From assembly GCA_003209585.1 (NCBI GenBank), contig QCQJ01000001.1, positions 1 through 64,000 on the forward strand: a DNA stretch of 64,000 bases, given 5' to 3'. The position numbers were made by a program, and so were the translations under genes. Each line of letters starts with the position of its first letter. Within the stretch, counting starts at the first letter, position 1. Positions 57,808-64,000 of this stretch are shown in pieces. Source of the stretch: Prochlorococcus sp. AG-449-G23. Lineage in GTDB: Bacteria > Cyanobacteriota > Cyanobacteriia > PCC-6307 > Cyanobiaceae. The notes below the pieces were generated by a model, which saw only the letters and a program-made list of their open reading frames with translations, made no database searches and was not told the origin of the DNA.

Positions 57808-58875
57808 ATGTCGACATCATCCAATAATTCAGCTTTAGAAAAGACTTCAGATCTACATGTTGTCGAGACACGTCCATTAATACCTCCAAGCAGATTACAT
57901 AATGATATACCTTTAGATTACACCTCTGCTAATACAGTATCTAAAACAAGAAGATCGATACAAAATATTTTGCATCATAATGATCAGAAGCTTTTAGTGA
58001 TTGTTGGTCCATGTTCAATTCATGATATAGATGCTGCAAAGGAATATTCAAAATATATTCAAAACTTTCGAGAAATTTATAATGATAAATTAGAAATAAT
58101 CATGAGAGTATATTTTGAGAAGCCAAGAACAACTATTGGTTGGAAGGGACTTATTAATGATCCTCATCTAGATAATTCTTATGATATTAATACTGGTTTA
58201 AGAAGAGCAAGAAGTTTGCTTGCATATCTAGCAAATCGTGGAATACCTTCTGCCACAGAATTGCTTGATCCAATTGTTCCTCAATATATTGCCGATTTGA
58301 TAAGTTGGACAGCCATAGGTGCGAGAACTACTGAAAGTCAGACTCATAGGGAAATGGCATCAGGATTATCAATGCCTATAGGCTTTAAAAATGGAACTGA
58401 TGGTTCTTTTACTACTGCAATAAATGCAATGCAGTCAGCTTCAAAGTCGCATCATTTCTTAGGTGTAAATGAAAATGGAATGGCTTCTATTGTTAATACT
58501 ACAGGCAATCCAGATGGACATATAGTTTTAAGAGGTGGTTCAAAAGGCCCAAATTTTGAAAGTAATCATGTTAAAAGAATTTCAGCTGAATTAAAGCAAT
58601 CTAATCTTCCTCATAAAGTGATGATTGACTGTAGTCATGGAAATTCTAACAAAGACTTTCGAAAGCAGTCTGAAGTGTTAGAAAATATAGCTTCACAAAT
58701 AAGTAATGGTGAAAAAAATATTTTAGGTGTAATGCTTGAAAGTCATTTGAAGGAAGGGAATCAAAAACTTTTAAAAAAGGAGGATCTTGAGTTTGGAAGA
58801 AGTATTACAGATGCATGCATAGACATCGAAACAACAAAAGAACTGCTTGCTATTTTGTATAGTTCATTTAGTTAG
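57808..58875 (+). CDS. 3-deoxy-7-phosphoheptulonate (DAHP) synthase, class I
   Basis: This enzyme joins PEP and erythrose-4-phosphate at the start of the shikimate pathway; aroE is also in the window. It has 355 residues, the size of the E. coli AroF/G/H type. Motifs: LVIVGPCSIHDIDAAKEYS near 63, MRVYFEKPRTTIGWKGLIND near 92, SWTAIGARTTESQTHREMAS near 167, HIVLRGGSKGPNFES near 236, and MIDCSHGNSNKDFRKQ near 271 with metal-binding residues. Which E. coli paralogue it matches, and feedback inhibition, cannot be judged. The stop overlaps the next gene by eight bases. Confidence 0.95.
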   Translation: MSTSSNNSALEKTSDLHVVETRPLIPPSRLHNDIPLDYTSANTVSKTRRSIQNILHHNDQKLLVIVGPCSIHDIDAAKEYSKYIQNFREIYNDKLEIIMRVYFEKPRTTIGWKGLINDPHLDNSYDINTGLRRARSLLAYLANRGIPSATELLDPIVPQYIADLISWTAIGARTTESQTHREMASGLSMPIGFKNGTDGSFTTAINAMQSASKSHHFLGVNENGMASIVNTTGNPDGHIVLRGGSKGPNFESNHVKRISAELKQSNLPHKVMIDCSHGNSNKDFRKQSEVLENIASQISNGEKNILGVMLESHLKEGNQKLLKKEDLEFGRSITDACIDIETTKELLAILYSSFS

Positions 58876-59509
58876 CTATAAAAAAATTAAAACATAATGC
58901 TGATGAGATAGGAACAATTAAGTTATCTACTCCTAAAACACTAAATTGTTCTAGAACAGTGGCCAAAAATGCTACTGCAAAATAATTTAAGTGAAAACTA
59001 TTTTGTTGAGCGTATCCCGTTGAGCAAATTACTATAAAGCTTGCTAAAAACATTGTCAAAGTACCAAACAATGATTTTTTTTGTTTAAAAATAACCCAAC
59101 TATTTGAGTTAAAGCTTTTACCTATTAAACCAGCTAACCCATCCCCAAAAGTCATTATAAAAAATCCAGCAGTTAAAGCATATGGATCTTTATCCCAGAA
59201 AAGCCAAATTAAAATAAATAGACTAAGACAATAAAATATTGTTCCATAACTTTTTCTCTCAACATCTTCAATTGTTGGAAATAATTTATATGTGTAGTTA
59301 ATTAGAACCAATAATGAAACAATTCCTGTAAAAATTAGAGCAGAATTCTGATCAATTTTTAAAAATTGTGCAATCGGTATTAATGGTCCTATTCCAATAT
59401 GTATTATTTTTCTGACAATTTCTTTGCTATCCTCATTAAATTTTCTAAAAACTATTGATATTAAAAAAATTGAAAATAAATATAATAAAATTATCGCAAA
59501 TTTTATCAA
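58868..59509 (-). CDS. Phytol/dolichol kinase-like membrane protein
   Basis: A 213-residue polytopic membrane protein with six to seven hydrophobic segments, matching the CTP-dependent phytol/farnesol/dolichol kinase family. The family motifs seen are VRKIIHIGIGPLIPIAQ near 32, TFGDGLAGLIGKSF near 120, KKSLFGTLTMFLASF near 144 and FLATVLEQFSVLGVDNLIVP near 180. In cyanobacteria VTE5-like enzymes recycle phytol from chlorophyll into tocopherol or chlorophyll; that role is inferred. It follows the sigma factor gene by five bases on the minus strand. Confidence 0.85.
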   Translation of the reverse strand: MIKFAIILLYLFSIFLISIVFRKFNEDSKEIVRKIIHIGIGPLIPIAQFLKIDQNSALIFTGIVSLLVLINYTYKLFPTIEDVERKSYGTIFYCLSLFILIWLFWDKDPYALTAGFFIMTFGDGLAGLIGKSFNSNSWVIFKQKKSLFGTLTMFLASFIVICSTGYAQQNSFHLNYFAVAFLATVLEQFSVLGVDNLIVPISSALCFNFFIAN

Positions 59510-59514
59510 TTTGA

Positions 59515-60534
59515 TTAAGCTGCTTTTTGATGGGTTGTCATTACTCTAAGTTTTAATATTGCTTTAGCTTCTAATTGTCTTACTCTTTCTCGTGAAACAT
59601 TAATTTGTCTTCCTATTTCTGCGAGAGTTAATGGTTCTGCACCATCTAGCCCAAATCTTAGCTTCATGATTTTTTGTTCTCTTTCATTTAACTGTGACAG
59701 CCACGAACCTAAATGCTCTTTTTGAATAGTTCTATCCATCCCTTCCATAGGTTCTTCACAATTTGGATCGGGTATAAGTTCACCAAGAGTGCTTCTGTCT
59801 TCTTCTCCTCTTGCATGGGCATCGAGAGAGGCGCAAGGGGCACTTTGAGAAATTAAATCTTCTAAATCTTTTTGCTCTATCCCCATTTCTGTTGCCATTT
59901 CTAATCTGGTAGGTTGTCTCCCAAATTTGTGCGATAACTCACGAGATACTCGTCGCATTTTTGATAGTTTTTCACTTATATGAATAGGCAAACGAATTGT
60001 TCTTGCACTGTTATCAATAGCCCTTGTCATTCCTTGTCTAATCCACCAATAGGCATAAGTTGAAAACTTATATCCCATGGCAGGATCAAATTTATCTACA
60101 GCTCTTTCTAAGCCAATAGCTCCTTCTTGGACAAGATCTAGTAATTCAAGTCCTTGATTCTGATACTTTTTTGCAACTGAGACTACTAGTCTAAGATTAG
60201 CGGCCATCATTCTATCCCTGGCTCTTTTTCCGATTTTAATTTGATAAAGATCGCGTTGCGATCGATCAGTTTCGGGAGTTTGTAGCAATTTTTTCATGTT
60301 CTGAACATGATGCGCTAACTCTATTTCCTCTGCTGGAGTTAAAAGAGGTACTCTACCAATGCTACTTAAGTAATAGCCAATAGAATCTGAAGCAAGTCTT
60401 CCAGATCTTTTTTGACTTTGTTTTGAAGTTAGACTTGATTTTGTTTTGCGAGACTTTCCCGCAGTGTTTGGTAATCTTGGCTCATCAGAAAAATTATCTG
60501 AAGAGCTCTTTGCAGATTCCAGAGGGATCCCCAT
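59515..60534 (-). CDS. Group 2 RNA polymerase sigma factor (RpoD-like)
   Basis: This is a sigma-70 family factor of 339 residues from the ATG at 60532-60534. A GTG three bases upstream could also start it. An AGGAGG lies eight bases upstream of the ATG, which favours ATG. Region 1.2 is IGYYLSSIGRVPLLTPAEEI, region 2 contains YAYWWIRQGMTRAIDNSART, region 3 follows, and region 4 has LAEIGRQINVSRERVRQLEA. The long region 1.1 of a primary RpoD is missing; the first about 45 residues are Ser/Lys-rich. So it is an alternative group 2 factor of cyanobacteria; which one of several cannot be assigned. Confidence 0.93.
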   Translation of the reverse strand: MGIPLESAKSSSDNFSDEPRLPNTAGKSRKTKSSLTSKQSQKRSGRLASDSIGYYLSSIGRVPLLTPAEEIELAHHVQNMKKLLQTPETDRSQRDLYQIKIGKRARDRMMAANLRLVVSVAKKYQNQGLELLDLVQEGAIGLERAVDKFDPAMGYKFSTYAYWWIRQGMTRAIDNSARTIRLPIHISEKLSKMRRVSRELSHKFGRQPTRLEMATEMGIEQKDLEDLISQSAPCASLDAHARGEEDRSTLGELIPDPNCEEPMEGMDRTIQKEHLGSWLSQLNEREQKIMKLRFGLDGAEPLTLAEIGRQINVSRERVRQLEAKAILKLRVMTTHQKAA

Positions 60535-60542
60535 CACCCTGG

Positions 60543-60548
60543 CCTCCT
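60543..60548 (-). promoter_or_regulatory. Perfect Shine-Dalgarno of the sigma factor gene
   Basis: AGGAGG on the minus strand, spaced eight bases from the ATG at 60534 and five from the GTG at 60537. It decides the start in favour of ATG. The rest of the spacer to ppk (60549-60730) holds A/T-rich runs and no gene. Confidence 0.75.
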
Positions 60549-60730
60549 AAATAGTGGATTTTTTAAAAAGCTAGCACTGAAATTGAAATAAAAACTACTT
60601 TTACTTTGAAACTTTAAAGACAAAAAAAGATTTTTTTACCCTAATTTCTTCAAATCCATTGATATTAAAGGTTTTTGCAAAAATAAAAAAAATTTTAAAA
60701 TATTAAGTATTTTGTTTAATGTTATAAAAA

Positions 60731-62821
60731 TCAATATTCTTTTGATTTTTCTATGAGATCAGTTTGTGAACGATTATCCATAGAATCTAATGCATATTTT
60801 GTATAAGAACCATCTTCTTTCATTATCCAAGAAAAGTAATTATCCTTAATATATGTTTGCAAAAGATCTTTCAGTTGAGATTTTAATTCTGAATCTTCTA
60901 TTGGTGCAATAGCCTCTATCCTTCTATCAAGATTTCTTCTCATCCAATCTGCACTCCCAATAAAAACTTCATTATCATCGTTATTACAAAACCAAAAAAT
61001 TCTTGAGTGTTCAAGAAAATGCCCAATAATGCTAATGACTTTAATATTTTCACTTAAATTTTTTCTTTGAGGATATAAGCAACAAATACCTCTTACTATA
61101 AGATTAATTTTTACACCTGCTTCAGATGCTAAATAAAGAAGTTTAATTATTTCTGGGTCTACTAAAGAATTCATTTTTGCAATTATTTCAGCTTTTTTAC
61201 CCTCCACTGCATTTTTAATTTCTCTCTTTATGAGAAAAATAAATTTGTCTCTCATTGATGAGGGAGAAACTAATAACTTTTGATAACTTTTTTGTTTAGA
61301 AAAACCTGATAAGTAATTAAATAACTCAAGTAAATCTGATGCAATATCAGGATCCGTTGAAAGTAATCCTAAATCCGTATAAAACCTTGAAGTATTTGAG
61401 TTATAATTTCCAGTTCCAATATGAAAATAATTTCTTAATCGTCTTTTTTCTTTTCTAACTATTAAAGCTATTTTTGTATGGGTTTTAAATCCTATAATTC
61501 CATAAACAACATGAACGCCAGCTTGTTCAAGTTGTTTTGCCCATTGAATATTATTATCTTCATCAAATCTTGCTTTTAGTTCAACAAGAGTCATCACTTC
61601 TTTTCCATTCTCGGCAGCTCTCATTAAGGCTGCGATGATAGGAGAATCCTTGGAAACTCGATATAAAGTAATTTTTATAGCCACTACAAGTGGATCATCG
61701 GCTGCTCTGTTAATAAATTCTTCCACTGAAGTTTTAAATAAGTGGTATGGATGATGAAGAAGAATATTTTTTTTCCTAAGTATCTTAAAAATAGAATTGA
61801 GGTTTTTGTTTGAAGACAAATCTAAATTTTTTAATTGTGGGTGAGTTTTCCCAATTAGCAGATTTTCTTTTAAATTATCTCTATTAATTTTTGTCAGATG
61901 ATTTAAATCGTCAAGGCCTAAAAGACTTTTGCAAAAGTATATATATTCTTCTTGAATTGAGATGCTGCCAATTAGTAAATTTAGAATATTTTCAGGTATG
62001 TCTGATGCAACTTCTAATCTAACTACGTCTCCACCTAATCTTCTCTTTTGCAAACTTTGTTCAACTGCTAAAAGAAGATCATCAGCTTCAAGTTCTTTTA
62101 ATTCTAAATCTGCATCTCTTGTCACTCTAAAAAAAGAGTAACTTATACATTCCATTCCGTTAAATAAAGTATTTATATTATTGCCAATTAAATCTTCAAC
62201 ACTTATGAAAACGTGAAGACTTGTATCACTATCTTGAATAATTTCATTGGGAATTTGTATAAATCTATTTATATTTTTTGTTGGTATTTTGACTCTGACA
62301 AACTGATTTTTAGAATTGTCCTCATCCTTTATTAAAGCTGCTAAGTTTAGACTTAAATTACTTATAAATGGGAATGGATGTGCTGGATCAACAACTAATG
62401 GAGTTAATAAAGGAAAAATAGATGAAGTAAAGAAGATATTACACCAATTTTTTTGATTTTCACTCAGTTCCTCATATCTTTTTAAAATTACACCTTGTTT
62501 TTTTAATTCATTATTTAATTCATTATTTACATAGTTTTCTTGAAGAGTTGTTAATTTTTTTACTTCTGTATTGATTTTTGTTAGTTGCTCTTTAGGAGTG
62601 AGTCCGTCGATGCTTTTTTTTGTAATTCCTGCTTCAACTTGAGCTTTTAATGAAGCTACCCTTACCATAAAAAATTCATCTAGATTATTACTAAAAATTG
62701 AACAAAATTTTACTTTATCTAGGATTTTGTAATCCTTTTCCATACCAGTTAGGAGTACTCTTTTATTGAATTCAATCCAACTTAATTCTCTATTAATAAA
62801 AACATCAGCCTGGCTTTTCAT
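60731..62821 (-). CDS. ppk: Polyphosphate kinase 1
   Basis: PPK1 makes inorganic polyphosphate from ATP, important for phosphorus storage. The 696 residues show the family layout: INRELSWIEFNKRVL near 8, SNNLDEFFMVRVA near 44, HPYHLFKTSVEEFINRAADD near 354, LVELKARFDEDNNIQWAKQLE near 410, and the catalytic histidine in NYFHIGTGNYNSNTSRFYTD near 462, with a second PLD-like part (GSADWMRRNLDRRIEAIAPI) near 638. The ATG overlaps the stop of the MFS gene by one base, so they are probably in one operon. The spacer before the sigma factor is 193 bases. Confidence 0.96.
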   Translation of the reverse strand: MKSQADVFINRELSWIEFNKRVLLTGMEKDYKILDKVKFCSIFSNNLDEFFMVRVASLKAQVEAGITKKSIDGLTPKEQLTKINTEVKKLTTLQENYVNNELNNELKKQGVILKRYEELSENQKNWCNIFFTSSIFPLLTPLVVDPAHPFPFISNLSLNLAALIKDEDNSKNQFVRVKIPTKNINRFIQIPNEIIQDSDTSLHVFISVEDLIGNNINTLFNGMECISYSFFRVTRDADLELKELEADDLLLAVEQSLQKRRLGGDVVRLEVASDIPENILNLLIGSISIQEEYIYFCKSLLGLDDLNHLTKINRDNLKENLLIGKTHPQLKNLDLSSNKNLNSIFKILRKKNILLHHPYHLFKTSVEEFINRAADDPLVVAIKITLYRVSKDSPIIAALMRAAENGKEVMTLVELKARFDEDNNIQWAKQLEQAGVHVVYGIIGFKTHTKIALIVRKEKRRLRNYFHIGTGNYNSNTSRFYTDLGLLSTDPDIASDLLELFNYLSGFSKQKSYQKLLVSPSSMRDKFIFLIKREIKNAVEGKKAEIIAKMNSLVDPEIIKLLYLASEAGVKINLIVRGICCLYPQRKNLSENIKVISIIGHFLEHSRIFWFCNNDDNEVFIGSADWMRRNLDRRIEAIAPIEDSELKSQLKDLLQTYIKDNYFSWIMKEDGSYTKYALDSMDNRSQTDLIEKSKEY

Positions 62822-64000
62822 TAAAATACTTTTGATTTTTGATTGTTAAAAGAATTATTACTTTTACCCTCTGCAATAAGGTATATCATGAAAAGTAAGA
62901 TAACGGAACCAGCTATAAAAGGTGATTTGGGACCAAAACTATCATAAACCCTTCCTGCCATTGCAATTCCTAAAACTCCTCCAAGACTCTGTAGACCTTG
63001 AAGATTACTTAAAATTGATCCTTGTTTATCAACTTCTAATTTCTTTGATATTAGTGCTCTTAAGGTAGGCGTAATTAACCCTGCCCCAACGGCTAAAAAT
63101 GATACAGCTGAATAAATATTAATTGTCGCATTTTCTTTTGGAGCAGTTATCAAAAGACCACATGCCACAAGAATGAAGCCTGATCCGATAAGTGTTAATC
63201 GCATTTCGCCAAATTGCTTTACAAGAGGCCCAATTAGTCCTCCTTGAACGATAATTGCAATGATTCCTACTACAACAAGAGTTCCACTTGATGCTTTGGT
63301 CGTCCAGTTTAAAGATTCTTGAAGGAAAAATATAAGGATATTGGTCAATCCAGTAAAAGCAATAAAGTAAATAAAAAAAGCTAATGATAATTTTTTAATC
63401 TTTTCTTCTTTGAAAACTGTAAATAGGTTTTTTAAAGGGTTTTTTAAACTAGTTTTTGATTTATTTGAGTCACTATTCGGCTTGGTTTCTGGTAAGTAAA
63501 AAAATACAAGGAGGAAATTTATTATCGGAATGATTGAGGCTATCAAAACAGGAATAATAAAATTATTATTTGTATTTTTTGCAAAAATTACGACGAAAAT
63601 ATTACCTAAGAAAAAACTTAAACCAAAAGCTACACCAATAAGACCAAATGTTTTTGCTCTTTTTTCAGGGCTTGAAATATCTGCAAGAATTGTTGTTGCA
63701 GTTGCTGCAGTCCCTCCACTTAAGCCGTCAATTAGTCTCGCCAAAAATAACAAAAATAATGGGATAGAGGCTATTGAATTTGACCAATTAAAAAGAACCG
63801 TAAAAGATAATATTGATATTCCTATTACTGAACCAGTAATACAAAAAAGAGTTACAGGCCTTCTGCCGTACCTATCACTCATAAGTCCTATAAAAGGAGA
63901 AGCTGTAAATTGAGCTAATTGGTAAGTGCATGATAATAAACCATACGTACTTGCTTTAGAGTCAAAAAGTAAAACAAAAGAGGGTAATATGGGTAACAGT
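62821..64000 (-). CDS. MFS transporter, 3' part, cut by window edge
   Basis: A major facilitator superfamily transporter, likely a drug/tetracycline-resistance-type (TetA-like) member. The frame is open to the window edge: upstream of the internal ATG at 63882 it continues as LLPILPSFVLL and SCTYQLAQFTASPFIGLMSD, which is the end of helix 1 and helix 2 with the MFS motif A in GLMSDRYGRRPVT. So 63882 is an internal Met and not the start. About 393 codons are visible with eleven or so hydrophobic helices. The 5' end lies outside. Substrate unknown. The stop overlaps ppk by one base. Confidence 0.85.
   Translation of the reverse strand, partial: LLPILPSFVLLFDSKASTYGLLSCTYQLAQFTASPFIGLMSDRYGRRPVTLFCITGSVIGISILSFTVLFNWSNSIASIPLFLLFLARLIDGLSGGTAATATTILADISSPEKRAKTFGLIGVAFGLSFFLGNIFVVIFAKNTNNNFIIPVLIASIIPIINFLLVFFYLPETKPNSDSNKSKTSLKNPLKNLFTVFKEEKIKKLSLAFFIYFIAFTGLTNILIFFLQESLNWTTKASSGTLVVVGIIAIIVQGGLIGPLVKQFGEMRLTLIGSGFILVACGLLITAPKENATINIYSAVSFLAVGAGLITPTLRALISKKLEVDKQGSILSNLQGLQSLGGVLGIAMAGRVYDSFGPKSPFIAGSVILLFMIYLIAEGKSNNSFNNQKSKVF

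Noticed and set aside
63530..63913. 127-codon plus-strand frame opposite the MFS gene
   Set aside because: It mirrors hydrophobic MFS helices; the minus-strand frame has the MFS motif and continues to the window edge.
1..64000. tRNA, rRNA, known picocyanobacterial small RNAs, riboswitches, insertion sequences, toxin-antitoxin pairs
   Set aside because: Looked for by eye on both strands; no convincing match was seen. Covariance-model searches were not possible, so small RNAs in the 150-200 base spacers (4315-4477, 11259-11451, 43686-43885, 60538-60730) cannot be excluded.

Overview
The window looks like a stretch of the core chromosome of a marine picocyanobacterium, most probably a high-light-type Prochlorococcus. 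The reasons are the very AT-rich composition, short intergenic spaces, many genes overlapping by 1 to 8 bases, and a gene set that mixes oxygenic-phototroph markers (plastid-type Gap2, a phytol-kinase-like protein, a TLP40-like cyclophilin, a group 2 sigma factor, sucrose-phosphate synthase, CbiD) with the usual housekeeping genes. The assignment rests on recognising protein families and gene order; no strain can be named. No rRNA, tRNA, CRISPR array, prophage, insertion sequence or integrase was recognised.

Layout. Bases 1-11,300: the 5' part of guaA, then cbiD, a class V aminotransferase, several small lineage-type proteins (including an HNH nuclease), an NAD(P)-binding epimerase-like protein, pdxA, accB, efp, a cyclophilin, thiL and gap2. 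Bases 11,450-17,700: murC-murB-ybaB facing a chaperone/translation cluster on the minus strand (grpE, dnaJ, a TusA-like gene, rsgA), then msrB. Bases 17,700-26,900: dus, a glycine-rich RRM protein, argH, an RsbU-type phosphatase, ftsY, nusB, a DUF502 membrane protein, queG and a TPR protein. Bases 26,900-35,100: a type IIA topoisomerase A subunit, purF, purL, a PRC-barrel-like protein and dnaN. Bases 35,104-35,440: the only gap over 300 bases, AT-rich, with four DnaA-box-like motifs; it is the best candidate for the replication origin. Bases 35,441-43,700: thrC, a DUF1400 protein, an ABC1/UbiB kinase, recN and uvrA. Bases 43,700-52,900: sucrose-phosphate synthase, mraY, DUF3134, argG, rpsF, aroE, dnaK and an FAD oxidoreductase. 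Bases 52,900-64,000: purU, clcA, acnB, a DAHP synthase, a phytol-kinase-like gene, a group 2 sigma factor, ppk and the 3' part of an MFS transporter gene.

How the genes fit together. Purine synthesis is represented by purF, purL, purU (formate release from formyl-tetrahydrofolate) and guaA. Cell-wall precursor synthesis has murB, murC and mraY. Arginine synthesis has argG and argH. The shikimate pathway has DAHP synthase and aroE. DnaK lies about 33 kb from its co-chaperones DnaJ and GrpE, on the other side of the candidate origin. DNA replication and repair has dnaN, the topoisomerase subunit, recN and uvrA around the origin.

I found no convincing undescribed multi-gene system. The observations most worth a second look are the candidate origin, a perfect 30-bp in-frame tandem repeat in ftsY, a perfect inverted repeat directly in front of the HNH gene's start codon, a topoisomerase A subunit with no recognisable GyrA box, a TusA-like protein with an altered active-site motif, a possibly exported MsrB, and repeated exact 4-base overlaps between the stop codons of convergent genes.
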